A stretch of 64,000 nt of DNA from Deroplatys truncata (GCA_030765065.1 CM060976.1:60806539-60870538); one strand, 5' to 3'. Numbered from the stretch's first letter, positions 30,980 through 43,156 are shown. Numbers and translations: made by a program. Notes: a model not told the origin generated them from the letters alone.

Positions 30980-31609
30980 CTAATAGGTATCTATGGGGTC
31001 CTTATACTCACTGTTAAGTGAAAATATTGGAGGTTTTTCTTCTAGAACTAGGTAAGCAGATTTAAGTCTATCCACTGATATATTGATGGATTTTCCCTTA
31101 ATATTTACGTAAAATATTTCCCCATGTTTTATTATAACAGGGAATGCTCCATCATATGTTGGCTCTAAAGGCTTTTTAACCCTGCCACATTTGACAAAGA
31201 TGTGGGTACAAGATTTTAAGTTCTTTGTGACAAACACAGATCTTGATGTGTGTTTAATTTAGTGGGTTTCAGGAATAATATATGCCTCTGCAATTGAAAG
31301 GTAAAGGTATCTGCTTCAAATTTTATATTTGGTTCTTTGAAAAATTCACCAGACAGTCTGATGGTTTTTCCATAGATCATTTGTGCTGCTGAGAATTTTG
31401 TCATATCTCTTAATGCACACTGCAATCCCAAGAGAATGGTAGGATGTAGGTGATATGCTATTGTGTGTTGTATTTTCATTCCACACACTATACTTAAATT
31501 GTAAAATATTTGTAACAGTATGATATATTTCACTAAATTTGAAGTGACATAGCTCCCTTGCAGTGGACCACTTATAGTCAGCATAAAACAGTCTACGAGT
31601 AACAAGCAT
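30980..31609 (-). pseudogene. Ty3/gypsy integrase C-terminal relic
   Basis: On the minus strand, frames at 31609-31346 (ADYKWSTARELCHFKF) and 31605-31216 (HPTILLGLQCALRDMTKFSA, QMIYGKTIRLSGEFF) are followed by 31237-30980 (THIFVKCGRVKKPLEPTYDG, KGKSINISVDRLKSAYL). These are the end of the integrase core and the C-terminal chromatin/DNA-binding part typical of arthropod gypsy Pol proteins. Integrase joins retrotransposon cDNA to chromosomal DNA. The core is frameshifted, and protease, RT and RNase H are absent. It is in the wrong orientation to belong to the LTR at 33237. Confidence 0.8.
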
Positions 31610-32593
31610 TTAATTTATTCTTTTTGAGTGGTCCAAATTATGCATAATAACCAAAAACAATGTAAATGAAGTAAATCAGGTGAATTGGTGATTTGAAATG
31701 AGATTCAGAGGAAATCCAAAAAGAGAAAGTGTGATATAAATAATATTCTAGCACCATTCACTTATGTCATACATGTAATTTTGATAACTTTACTGAATCC
31801 CATGCTTATTCAAAATGAAACATTTAAAATGTTCTGAGTTGGATGGCTATAGTTATTTGCAGGTCTAGAGCCAACCTAACAGGAAGTAGGTTTGTGTGAT
31901 TTGGATAATTGTTTTTTATGACTAGCCGTGTGTAGGGACTAAGTTGGAAACTTGAATCAGACTTGAAAAATTCATTTCCACAGCTGGGACTTGAACCATG
32001 TAGCTTTGGGGCTATAAGCAGATGTTTTTATCACTTGACTTGCCCATACAAGCATTGAACCTTCTCATTTAAGTATCACAGTAACCTCAAAGGTGAAATT
32101 AGGGTTAATTTTTCAACTTATTTCCTGTACATAGCTTGTGTGGAAGAATAATTATCAAGACATAAATTAATCCTAATAGTGATTATGTATAAAGTACCTA
32201 CAACACCGCAATTTGCCTTTGAGGTATATTTATTATTTCAGATTGCCTTGAAGATTAACCATGATGCTTCAAGAGAGTATTTATGAGAAGGTTTAATGCT
32301 CATACAGCTATCTCAACATGATAGCTGGAGCAGTAATACCATTGGAATGAAGAAGCAAAGATCCATGCTTCAACTTCCAGATGTGACAATATTGAATTTT
32401 TCAAGTCTGATTCAACTTTCCAAGAAGTAGATTTATTTGTGAGAGAACAGTGAAAGTGTGTGGTGTAGTTTGAACTACAGCTGATTGATTCAAAGAAGCT
32501 GATAGTTAAAATTATAGATGTTTTATAATATACATAATATGTTTCTTTCTCTACAGACTTGTTAATAAATTAAGAACAGCAACCGTTGTAAAA
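31610..32593. other. No recognised gene
   Basis: AT-rich. It contains a tRNA-like inverse fragment near 31965-32045. Plus-strand text near 32250-32420 may be noncoding leader of the reading at 32594. Confidence 0.4.
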
Positions 32594-33053
32594 TGGATAC
32601 CAAAATAGAAATCAAATAAGAGGATACTCTTTCAGAAAACATAGCCTCATAGAATGAGAGGTCTTTATGAACAATGTCACAATGAAGACAAACAGTGATG
32701 CTGTGCTTCTGGACGATGATTGTGACACGACAATCAAAACATAAATTAAATCAGAGACTCCTCCAGAGTTTTGTTCACAGAATGAGAATACCAAACATCC
32801 CACAAAGGAGATTAAGTCTGAAACCGTTACATCAGCAACAATTGTGAGATAGAATTGAAAACAGAAACTGAGGAACAGACTCTGGTTTCAGACTTTGGTT
32901 CACAAAATGAGAGAGAATTTCTTTCAGAGAATCCTGTAATGAAGATTAAGAAACACAAAAGTGATCATGATGTAGATCACAAAATAATAATTAAGGAAGA
33001 ACCTTGGTGGCTGGAAGCAGAAACTTCATCTGTTTGTGATGACATTAAAGTAA
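32594..33053 (+). pseudogene. N-terminal exon of a zinc-finger-type protein, interrupted
   Basis: ATG at 32594 reads MDTKIEIK, a stop, then EDTLSENIAS. After frame changes a longer open piece (32855-33053) reads ELKTETEEQTLVSDFGSQNE, HKIIIKEEPWWLEAE and SVCDDIK, ending at a strong donor-like AAA|GTAAGC. The repeated IK.E.ED/KEEPWWLE style is typical of the acidic linker before C2H2 zinc fingers in insect transcription factors. C2H2-like text appears far downstream (44403-44720, same strand). They may be parts of one dead gene. Several stops argue that it is not functional. Confidence 0.4.
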
Positions 33054-33236
33054 GCTTTGTTAAAACCTACTGCAGTAAAAATTTTGGTTTATTGTACATT
33101 TGATAAAATATTTGAATTATGAAATACAGAATTAATAAGGATAGGATATAGTTTGTGAATGCACAATGTTTGTCAGATGATGTATTTAAAGTGTATTTAT
33201 TTGAGGCAGTATTTTTAACAGTTGAATTATATAATA

Positions 33237-34062
33237 TGTAAATTCAATAACAGCCCACCTTGAAGCAATATGTATGTAATAATTTGTAAAAATGTATATA
33301 ACAGTCATTGCAAATGCTTATTTTTATTGTAAACATGTTTAATAATATTATGTGAATGCATTACGTAATTTAATAATGTAAGAGCTGTGAGAATAATAAG
33401 TTTAACGTTGCTAACAATGAGGTAACCTTGAGGCAATAATGAGTTTGAGAGTTTGAAAGTTACTAGTCATGATTAGATCAACGATAATGTAAATTCAGTA
33501 ACAGTTTAAAATTAGCCAATCAGCAGCAAAGAAAAGCTTTAAGTAAAATGCAGATATTCTATTGGACTAGAATTAGCCAATCAGAGATTTGAAATACCGA
33601 AGCTTATGGGTTTAATGGTTGAAATAATGTTCAGTTGCTGGCAAACCTTGGTGGTGACTAGATGGAAGATGTGTTCTCTACAGAAATATTACATGTGAAT
33701 CGTAAAATATGTCTACGTGTTAGCTAAGTGAAAGTATTAAAGAATCTCACAGGCTCTTGAAAAGTGTAGTGCTTTATAAAAATCTGCAAGGATTAATAAA
33801 AGAAGTGAATTTAAAAACTTAAATTCTGCGTATGTCTACAATTATTGTCATACCGCACCCTGCCTAAGAGATACATGACTCTACAATCATTACTGATGCA
33901 GCTGAGGCAAATTCAAACATAAATAATATATAGAAGCAGTTCTAATAACAAAGTTAAATGTTATAGTGTATAACTTGGGTGTAACAACAAAATTACATCT
34001 TAAAATCAGCTTCTTGTACATATTGCGTAACAACAGTAACTATTACATAATCAACAGCTTCA
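33237..34062 (+). repeat. LTR of a second retrotransposon family, 826 bp
   Basis: Starts TGTAAATTCAATAACAGCC and ends GCTTCA. The inverse copy at 57111-57938 is 828 bp with the same ends. It contains two TTAGCCAATCAG (CCAAT-like) sites near 33513 and 33572, and TTTATAAAAATC near 33773. It is followed by PBS-like sequence, so it reads as a 5' LTR or the left part of a decayed element. Confidence 0.85.
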
Positions 34063-34180
34063 AATTGATGCCAAAAGCATGGTGCAAAACTCCAACAACA
34101 GTAAAACTTCAACAACAATAAACTACAACAGTTGAAGAACATAACTACTTCAAGTTGGCTCCCATATGTGGGGCAGTAAC
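34063..34180 (+). other. PBS-like leader with a repeated LTR end
   Basis: AATTGATGCCAAAAGCATGG follows the LTR end at 34062. A second LTR-end-like ATAACTACTTCA ends at 34152 and is followed by AGTTGGCTCCCATATGTGGG. Both resemble the PBS of this family. No gag or pol follows. Confidence 0.6.
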
Positions 34181-35520
34181 AACTAACATTCTTCTTCAAT
34201 ATTTATTGTAGCATATGACGATCAGCTACAGTAGAAATCAAAAGTGAAATGAATGCTAAATTCGGTGATATAAAGATACTAGACAACCTAGTTATAAAGC
34301 TTAATGTCCCTCCATTTATTCCTTAAACCAAAAAGCTAGCTTTATTTACAGTAAAGCATCAGAAAACATCTCTGATATTAATATTTGAGGAAACCAATGT
34401 GAAATTGGATGATGAGCACATTTTTAAAATATTTGTGAATGTCTTACAGTGTGTCCTGCAGGAAAAAACATGAATCATTGGTGAAGGAAAGATCAAAATG
34501 AGATTACCTGGAGCACACTTATAATATATACTATTGGGTACGAGTATCTTAATACTTAGGGAAAAAATGGACATTGTCACTTTTACACCTTGTCTCCTTC
34601 CACTTTAAATGGAATATAATGTTGTATAAAATATATTCCAATCTGACTGCATTGTGGACAATCACAATATTCTGTTAAATACAGTTAACTGTATTTAGTA
34701 CTTTGTTGTATATTATCATCATCATCGTCATCATTAATCTGCTTACAATTTGTTGGATGGTCTCCATCAGCTTTCAAATTATTGATGTAAAATTTAAATC
34801 CTAAGATTTTTGTTTACAAGTCAACACTCTGGTTATTGAGCTAGAAGTACCCAGTTTAATCCTCTCCTCTTCCTGCCACTGTCTCCCCATGCATCTCAAG
34901 CGTTTTGGCCTTAATTTTCATTAATACCTGGCTAATTGAATCATAAATTCTGAATTACTAAGCATTCCTTTTGTCAGTTCTGTGTTCAAAAAACTAAACA
35001 ATTTATTTAGATACAAATACTTTCTCCATTTTTTGGTTTTCTTACACTCCATTACAGTATGAAATGCGAAATGTTTGTTTCTGCACATCTCCTAATACTG
35101 TATTCCAATTTATGAATAAATCAAACTTGCTACTCTAAAAAATAAGCATGTGATGCAGGATATTTCACTAGTGCTGTATAGTTGATTGTGTGAATTTTTC
35201 TGTTACAGGATGAGCACTTCTCTCCAGTAATATCATTAAGGTAAGACATAGCTAGTGTTCCAATTAGTAAAGTTCTGCTTCTTGTGTTACATTTTTGTTT
35301 AATTCTTAAATGGTTGTCACATTTATGTTGTAGCAGATGTCTCACTGTGTTCTTGAATAGATACAAATGGGAATACAATAAACAATCCATCAAGTTACAT
35401 ATTGACATTTGTTCTATGCCTCATTCTTGTTGTATGATTTAAGTCTACAGATACTGTGGACGATATTATACCCTTATACGAGGATGATGAACCAGAGTTT
35501 TATGTTTACATGCCTGGAGT
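34181..35520. other. No recognised gene; two exon-like pieces
   Basis: Mostly AT-rich. 35209-35240 is bounded by TGTTACAG and GTAAGA and reads DEHFSPVISL. 35433-35513 follows CTACAG and contains VDDIIPLYEDDEPEFYVYMP in one phase before GTAAGT. The phases do not join simply, so these are weak candidates for exons of the zinc-finger-like relic. Confidence 0.25.
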
Positions 35521-35529
35521 AAGTAGAGA

Positions 35530-35630
35530 TAGTTTTATATTTCACCCAAAATGTTGTTATTGACATTTCATTGGAAAAATATGTTTTGAAGTCCTCTGAA
35601 ATCAAAATGAGCATTTTTAGGGAAAAGGTA

Positions 35631-35695
<65 letters not shown>

Positions 35696-36115
35696 AAGAG
35701 CAAGTGAGAGCGAGCATAAAATAAAACAAAAGAAGAAATGTTTCATAAATACCAAACTTGGTATCTTAGTTTTGCATGATCCAAGTATGCAACACAAGGA
35801 TTTGCAAGAAAATCCTCTGGTCCCAAGCTGTCCTTTACATTGAGATTTTTCATGGTTTTTATTTACTCAAAATTGGTTCTAACAATTTTGATGAAAACAT
35901 CATAGGTTTAAGACATTTGCAAGGTAATAAAACATGAGTCATGAATTTTCTGTGAATAGCTTGTGAATGAACTTTGTATAAACTATATTTCTCTGCCACC
36001 TACCTATAGTAGGTGAGAGAAAGTACTGCATTCCATTTATGTCAAGGTTTCATATGAGACACATGTTTTGAGGCCCCTAAATCCAAAAGAAAGATAGGCA
36101 TTTTTAGAAAACATC

Positions 36116-36173
<58 letters not shown>

Positions 36174-36420
36174 CAAATAACTGTAAAATGAAATGTTCTA
36201 TAAATACCAAACTAAGTTCAGTCTTCTGAAGATGCAATATAAAGATTTTCAACAAAAGCCTCACTCCGCAGTCTACCCTATACAAGGAAACTTTTTTTAT
36301 ATCTTTTATCTTCTAAAAATAGCACTAATAATTTTGATTAAAATACCATCTGTTTAAGCATTTATACAACAAATAAAATGTATATGTAGAACTTTCTGGG
36401 AATAGGCTCAAGTGCTGTCT
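35530..36420 (-). mobile_element. Two adjacent RE-B copies, inverted, with (GA)n and (GT)n tracts
   Basis: Inverse RE-B body segments appear twice: CATTTCATTGG...TGTTTTGAAGTCCTCTGAA with a GT/GA tract at 35632-35694, and CATATGAGACACATGTTTTGAGG with a (GT)n tract at 36119-36171. Both are followed by CATAAATACCAAACT and AAAATCCTC-type segments. The microsatellites occupy the same place as the CA tract in the RE-B copy at 8.5 kb, so they are part of the element. Confidence 0.75.
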
Positions 36421-36479
36421 CTATTAACTTGTTACTTGGGATGTCATGGCACGAGTATAACATGTCAATATATAGCAAC

Positions 36480-36835
36480 CCGATTTTTAAATACCAGACT
36501 ATCAATTAGCTTTCCTGTATCCCCCCTTGTACCTACAACAAAATGTGTAATTAGACTTCTTCTGCAAAGGTCTATCCCAATTAATATATTCCCCAAAAAT
36601 TCAAGATATACATTTTGTCTTGTAATTATCTTAAATACACTGTATTTTAATCTAAATCATTAGTGCCATTTTTATAAAATAAAACTTTTAGAAAAATGTT
36701 TCATGTAAATGGAATTTGAGGTGAGAGATTTTCTTTAAATCTTCGTATCATGGAAAATAATTGAATTTAAATAGTAAGTTTGGTATTTATGCAACATTTC
36801 ATTTGTGAATTAGGCCCTTCACAATGAAAAGTAAC
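36480..36835 (+). mobile_element. RE-B copy, direct, diverged
   Basis: CCCCAAAAATTCAAGATATACAT, TCTAAATCATTAGTGCC, AATCTTCGTATCATGG and AAGTTTGGTATTTATG follow the RE-B body order. The microsatellite and right end are missing. Confidence 0.65.
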
Positions 36836-36849
36836 CACAGATGTAGCAG

Positions 36850-38330
36850 AAGCCAAGAATATTCTCCATTGCTGTACCTGTTTAAATGTCCCAAATGAGT
36901 GATAGTCGCTAGGGGATATATCTGGACCATAAGGAGGATTTTTAAAAGTTGCCTGTTGAATCTCTATTCACACATTAGCATAGCCATATTTGTCCTTGTG
37001 TTGTCATGGGGAAGAATGACGTTTCAGGTGGGTTGCTAATTTTTCTTCAATAAGCAGCTTTCGCACAACCAGGAGCCTGCAGCATTTATTTTTTTTATTT
37101 TTTAAAGAAAATCCACCATCAAAATGTTCTTGGAGATCCAAAAACAATTAGAACCACTTTTTTATTACATAATCTTTGTCTATCCTTGTTCTATACAGGT
37201 TCACTCTTCCTTTGCCCTTGCTTGCCTATTTATACTCAGGTGTAATGTGGATACAATATTCACCACAAAAATTCCTCTCCTTCCCCCTGGCAGTCAGTAA
37301 GGAGCCATTGACAGATCCTGAGTAAGGATATGAGGAACCCATCTTTTTAAATGTCCCAAATGAATGATAATCACAGGTGGTATCTCTGGACTGTAAGGAG
37401 AATTTTCAGAAGTTGTCTGGTGAAGCTCTATTCACACATTAACATAGCCATATTTGTCCTTGTGTTGTCATGGGGAAGAATGACGTTTCAGATGGGTTGC
37501 TAATTTTTCTTTGATAAGCAGCTTTTGCCTCAGCCATGAACTTGCAGCATTTATTGCTTTTCTTTCTTGAAGAAAATCCACCATCAAAATGTCCTTGGAG
37601 TCCCAAAAATAATTGCAACCAACTTTCCATTGGATAAGCTTTTTTTGACCTTGTTCTATGCAACTTCACATTTCCTTAATCCTTGCTTGCCTATTTATAC
37701 TTAGGTGTGTAGTGGTGGATACAGTTTTCATCACAAAAATTTCTCTCCTTCCTCCTGGCAGCCAGTAAGGAGCCATTGACAGGTTCTGAGTAAGGAGATG
37801 AGGAACCCATCTGGTGGAAACTTTCCAGAGATAAAGTTCATCATCAAGATGGATTCACACTGCTGATGCAACTTTAGAGACCGTTATGTGCCCATTCACT
37901 TCAATATGATCACAAACATTGATCACTTCTGTAACTGATTCATACTGCTGATGCAACTTTAGAGTGTTGTATGCCCGTCCACCGCAATAAGATCACAAAC
38001 ATCATGAATGTTTTTTTGCAGTCAACGTTGGTGTGGATCGTTTTCCACAGCATCCTGTCCCAAATGAACATTTTTTATTCCACTCATACACTTGTGTCTT
38101 TGAAGGAGTTTCTTTCGAACTTTGACTGGAATCTTATCAAAAGTTTGGATGGCTGTACATTTTGCTTCTTGAGAAACCTCATGGCAATGAATTGATCAAT
38201 AGACATGTGTATCTTTGCCTTACTCATTGTGCTGCTGATGAGAGAAGTGACTTGCTGTGTATGACGAACCAAGGAATGCCTCCAAAATTCCACCACACAA
38301 TCCAGTTTGCTCAGTGTCTGAACCACTAGT
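36850..38330 (-). pseudogene. Mariner (SETMAR-like) transposase, with internal duplication
   Basis: The minus-strand N-terminal part at 38326-38084 reads SKAKIHMSIDQFIAMRFLKK, QPSKLLIRFQSKFERN (helix-turn-helix region). Frame-broken middle text with KVSTRWVPHL lies near 37800. 37669-37439 carries LFLGLQGHFDGGFSSRKK and QRKISNPSETSFFPM. The third catalytic Asp appears in NPPYGPDISPSDYH near 36930. A 466-bp part, roughly 36882-37347 and 37348-37813, is present twice in tandem, so the catalytic C-terminal region is duplicated. Many stops; inactive. Confidence 0.8.
36882..37813. repeat. 466-bp tandem duplication within the mariner relic
   Basis: TTAAATGTCCCAAATGA begins both copies (36882 and 37348), and both end near GAGGAACCCATCT. 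Copies are clearly diverged, so the duplication is old. Confidence 0.85.
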
Positions 38331-38811
38331 ACAAAATTCAGGTCTATGCTTGATCCACCCTAGTTTATGCCTTACTGCAAGTCTAGCACAGACTTTCGAG
38401 ACAATAACTAATGGGTGATTGAGAGATCCATTTCTCAGTTGGGTGCACTGTGTTAATTTGAACAGAGTAGGCTAATCAGAGTGCAAGTTGCAGTTTTTTT
38501 AACAAAACCAACCCTACTCTTTATATATGCTTTAATGCAACACATTTTCTCTTTGAGGAAATAGTCTGTGATGTTTCAAAAAATTGTGTTGTTCAGACTT
38601 GATATTATAGGATTAATATTGATGTTTAAGTCACACAACTTTGTCTGCCCATTTTCAGTTCACATGTCCTTATTTAGTTTGCTATTCATATAGTAAGAGA
38701 TGTTAGTTATATTGCGTCATTCATGGCCAGCTTGATACATAGGTAATCACTACCTACTTTGTTTTGCTGAAACTTGTGTTGCAATTTGCATTGTTTTCAC
38801 GATAAAAAATT
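38331..38811. other. No recognised feature; right flank of the mariner relic
   Basis: AT-rich sequence with no motif recognised. The mariner's right inverted repeat may be hidden here. Confidence 0.35.
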
Positions 38812-39068
38812 AAATCGAATTTTATTTATGGATGCTCCTTAACTGCTATAGTTCTTAGCGATTCATTCTATATTGAGCGTGAAAGACAGGAAATCTTGCT
38901 CACAGGCCTTTTTATCAGGTTTGAGCTTCTTTTACGTGCCGTAAAGCTACGACATGGGACCAACTTCTTTACTTCCCTCCGGAAGGAAGATATGCTAAGG
39001 ATTTTTACGCCCGAAAAAAATCTATCGCCCTCCGCCGGGTTTGAACCTGCGCTGTCGGAAACTAGTTC
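38812..39068 (-). mobile_element. SINE-A copy, inverted, 5'-truncated
   Basis: Plus-strand TCGAATTTTATTTATGGA (tail side), TTTTACGTGCCGTAAAGC, GGATTTTTACGCCCGAAAAA and GCCGGGTTTGAACC (inverse B box). The A-box end is lost near 39068. Confidence 0.88.
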
Positions 39069-39086
39069 ACAATCAGCTGCTCCTAA

Positions 39087-39108
39087 ATTATTATTATTAT
39101 CATTATTA

Positions 39109-39147
<39 letters not shown>
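39087..39147. repeat. (ATT)n microsatellite
   Basis: ATT/ATC units just beyond the head of the inverted SINE-A copy. Confidence 0.95.
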
Positions 39148-39148
<1 letters not shown>

Positions 39149-39539
39149 TTATTGGAACTGCTTACAGTACTGTTAAATATTTATGAATGCTCACAAGCAT
39201 GTTTGGATGCAAAATTATGATTTTACAACTACATTATATAAAATACAAGCACAGGTACTGTGACTTGTTGCGATAGGGTGAAAGTATGGGAGTGTATAAC
39301 CTTACTTTTTGTGTAAAGTTGTATCTTATACTCATATAATATGGTTTTACGTATATTTAATTTTCTATGCCCAAAGCAGCTAACACACTTAATCTGGCTT
39401 AAGTCATTATATTCCTTAAATTACTTTTTAATTCAAGTTTTGAAACCCACATTTTAACTTTTGCTGAACGTCACTGCCAACTTAAGGTATAATTGAAATA
39501 CTGCACCGAGATGAATTATCTAAACAATTTGCTAAACAG

Positions 39540-39592
<53 letters not shown>
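39540..39592. repeat. (ATT)n microsatellite
   Basis: About 17 clean ATT units. Confidence 0.95.
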
Positions 39593-39593
<1 letters not shown>

Positions 39594-41224
39594 GCCAACA
39601 TAAGTATTAAAATGCTTCATACGAATAGGGTATTAGGAAAACCATTATTGTTACAGCTCGCACTTTGCTGATGGCAATGTTTAATCAACAGAAATGCTAG
39701 AAATGCTTAATCAAAGAAATTACATTGAGAGCATTACATTTAACTCACCATGTTCTCTATTCGACAAAAGCTTGTTTCTAATTTCATCCGCTGCTTCGCA
39801 ACGTACCCAGCAAGTGATTGATAAAAGCGAGTTTATATTCGTTTAGAGTAAACCACATTGTAAACACGCACAGATTATGAATTTGTTCTCAAATAATTTA
39901 AACTTAAGTTAGATATGGGAGCTTTAATGGCCTACACTAATCTGGTCATAACCGGTACCTCCTCCCCGCAACGCGAAGCTTGTGCATCATTAACTTCACC
40001 GTTGTTACACATAATATCCAAATACTGAATATCGCACAAAATGTTCACACCAACATTCATAATTGTGGCTACGTCACATCTTGAATGATGTTTTAGTACC
40101 TTTGAAGTAACCAGTCCTTTTTGTTTCATCAATATTAATCTTACTCTTTACATCGCTACTCATCGTAGTAGTGAATTGCTACACTGTATTTTGTGTTTAA
40201 GTTGGGTAGTATTTAACCTCACTGTTTCCATAAAATTAGATGCATTTAACTGATAATATTCTAGGTACGTTATACTGTTCTAAACAGTAACTTTATTTTA
40301 TCTATCTGCCTGTCATATATTCTAAATAACCATCAAATTATATCAGCGATATCCTTTTTCAACTTGAAACTCATTGCCGTTGTATTCATTTATCGGAACT
40401 ACATTTATAATGTATTGTGTGAAGCTTTCTGGTTCTTAAAAGCATATAAAGAAATTCATCGTTTATAACGGAAAAAATTATGCCCAGTACCCAAACAGCT
40501 ATTTTTCTTTTTGTATGATTATTCTCAGAATAACAAATTATCCCTCCAAGGAATCGCGTAATAAGCTATTCCATGGTTATTCTCTTGATAGCTCCATTCT
40601 GGTGTCGTACAACACGGTTTAGCACTTAACCATGAAATAACGCTAACAGAGGTTTATTCCGAGTTCGTACAACTGACCCTGATAACTGACCCTGACAACT
40701 GACAACAGGGTGTATGTTATAGGGAATATTAATAAAATAAAAGCTAGAATGTTCAAGGGTATAAAAATGCTAAATATACAAAAGCAGGATATATCTACAG
40801 GGTGGGTGATTTAACATGATCAAGCGTTGTAGAGAGAAATGTCTCTAATAAAAGTTGTTTGATATTATGGGGGAAAGTAAATACCATTTGTCGTGTTTTG
40901 TTTGGTGGACGTTATGATAGTCAATTTAGGGTCAATAGGATCACGCGGTTGACCCTGGTATGACGTACTAGGAGAAACGCCAATGCAACAACCGTGTTCA
41001 TATCCTTAACCAAATGTTCGATATTCCTTCCGACCTTGCAACAAATCATGCCAGGGGTGGTAACTAACGAAATTATCTGGGAGTCTGCTGTATTGTAGGG
41101 CAGAGAAATGCGTTGCAATGAATGACATCGCATAGAGCGCCTCCTATACAAATGTTCATATCCCAGAACGTATGATATATAGGACCCATATTTATTAGAT
41201 ATTTGTTTGTTGTTTTGATGCACA
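39593..41224. other. No recognised gene
   Basis: Minus-strand open stretches at 39932-40132 and 40921-41223 have protein-like composition (CDIQYLDIMCNNGEVNDAQ in the first) but I cannot place them. They may be decayed transposase text. AACTGACCCTGA is repeated near 40671 and 40684. Confidence 0.35.
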
Positions 41225-42335
41225 CCATCATCCCCTGAAATATTGGAAAGCTGTTTTTTTTAACACCGGTATATTTGTTTCTTGCCTAGCATCTCTGAAA
41301 AATGTGGAACTTGCATAATTATTCAGTTTGGTGTTTATCTCAGTTTTCAGATATGGTGTTCCCCTCCTCCCTCTCTTTTTCTCTCATAAGAGAAATGAAT
41401 TTTCTATGTTCTGGGTAGCTAAAAACTTATATTTGTTGTGAATGTAAATACAAAACTTTGTCCACAAGTCAGGGTTAAGTGGCAGAGAAATAAAACTAAA
41501 TACATTGTTTTGTTTACAGTACATGACATCTGAAGTATCATTGCTGTGATACAATAACGAAATCCTTCTATGTGTGTCTTACTGTATCTTGTAGACATTA
41601 GAAATACAGTAGCCTCTAAGCATATACATATCTCTTAATAGCTGGTTGCTATGCGCAGCACCATTCTCTTTGCCACAGATTAATACTCTTTGCATATCCA
41701 AGACAACAAAATGAATAACGAATTCCCATTTGAGAAAATAAGTATTGAAAAATTTAAGGAAATAACAAGCAAATTCTCGAAAATGGTTCACTCAACAAAA
41801 AATGTATATGACATAAATTGTGTATTTTAACGCGATCTACATTTTTGGTGTAGTAAAATTTTGTCTATCTCTTATGGTTTACCAGTTATGAAAAAGTTGT
41901 TCACAATGAAGAATACTTTTGGAGACATTCCCAGGAAATTCAAGATATACATTTTATTTGTCATGAAAGTATCTTAAACATATGATATTTTAATAAAAAT
42001 CGTTGCAGCCATTTTTGAGAAAATTAAAATTTTCGAATAATGTTCCATGTAAAGGGTAATCTGGGGGGGATTTTCTTGAAAACCTTCGTGTCGCATCTCT
42101 GGAAGATACTGAGCCTAAATACCAAGTTTGGTGTTTATCCGACTGTTCGTTTCTGAGTTATGCTGTTCACAGTCACACACACACAGACACACACACGGAG
42201 ATGTTTCCAAAAATGCTTTTTTTGGATTCAGGGGGTCTCAAAACATGTATTTCCAGTGAAATCTCGATATCGAATTTTTGGATGGAATACAATACTTCCC
42301 CTACTTACTGTACGTAGTAGAGAAAGTAAAAAGTA
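41225..42335 (+). mobile_element. RE-B copy, nearly full body, preceded by an older fragment
   Basis: 41640-42335 matches the 8093-8739 body closely: AAAATGAATAACGAATT, TTTAAGGAAATAACAAGC, ACTTTTGGAGACATTCCCAG, a short CA tract at 42174-42199, and the end GTAGTAGAGAAAGT. 41225-41470 is a more diverged 3' part (CATCTCTGAAAAATGTGG, GTTTGGTGTTTATCTC). Confidence 0.85.
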
Positions 42336-42359
42336 AAATAAATATCAACTTGCGGATGC

Positions 42360-42600
42360 AGCACAGAGTTTTCTGAATCCCCCCTTGTTAATCTTCTTCT
42401 CAAAAATGGCTGATAAAGCATACTGTGGCAAAAATTTCTAACTCAACAACACAAAATGTTGCACTTTTTCTTTCCTCTATACATAGATATGGAAAGTAGA
42501 GCAAGATATTTATTCTACCCAAAAATTATAAATAAATATTTTACTGAAATGCCTGTTTTGAGGTTCCTAAAAGAATGAATAAAAATACGGTTTACGTTTT
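42360..42600 (-). mobile_element. RE-B fragment, inverted, diverged
   Basis: TCTACCCAAAAATTATAAAT and GCCTGTTTTGAGGTTCCTAA are inverse forms of RE-B 3' segments. It lies tail to tail with the preceding copy. Confidence 0.5.
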
Positions 42601-42859
42601 TTTTTTCAAGGATGTCTCTTGATAGTTTTGAATTAAAACCCATTTAACCTCGTAACATTACCCAAATATATTCAGGTTTTTAATTTTTGCAAAATAAAAC
42701 CCTGGACATACCCAGGTGTATCATTTCCTATCCGCATATATTTTAAAAGGCCGAATTTAGACCTATCTCATTTTTTGGCAATTGCATGATACCTCCTCGA
42801 ATTCGCTCTAATTTCATTTTGTGACATGTATATTGTTGCCGACGGTGTCTGTGAATCAG

Positions 42860-43036
42860 TCACTTCAGTTGACTTTTCTTTCCGTGTGTTTTATTAGTAC
42901 TTGAGGTCTTCGTTTCAACCAGCTCTAGTGGTTTATCATGTGTTGCTTCCTCGCACGACATTGATGAAGAGTTCAATATTGGATTTAATGGTGGTGAAGG
43001 TGGTACTACTTTAGGGTGCACAACTGCTGAGGTCAT
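42860..43036 (-). CDS. Small unidentified ORF (58 aa), Ser/Pro/Thr-rich
   Basis: ATG at 43036 to TGA at 42860, reading MTSAVVHPKVVPPSPPLNP and SCEEATHDKPLELVETKTS. After the stop another frame continues with STEVTDSQTPSATIYMSQNE, so a frameshift in a longer former gene is likely. Low-complexity style; no family recognised. Confidence 0.3.
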   Translation of the reverse strand: MTSAVVHPKVVPPSPPLNPILNSSSMSCEEATHDKPLELVETKTSSTNKTHGKKSQLK

Positions 43037-43156
43037 TAGCTTCCCGAGTATTTAGTGTTGCAGTTCATTTCTAAGTGCTTCAATGTCCAGTGTTCGCTTT
43101 TTTATGCAAATTTCGAGAAAAAAAGGTATAAGATATGACGACTATACTTGTGATTG

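Noticed and set aside
30980-34175. One LTR element joining the gypsy integrase relic and the LTR at 33237
   Set aside because: The integrase is on the minus strand while the LTR and its PBS face plus; they cannot belong to one insertion without rearrangement.
35474-35843. Ser/Leu- and Arg/Glu-repeat ORFs
   Set aside because: Translations of GT/GA microsatellite in RE-B copies.
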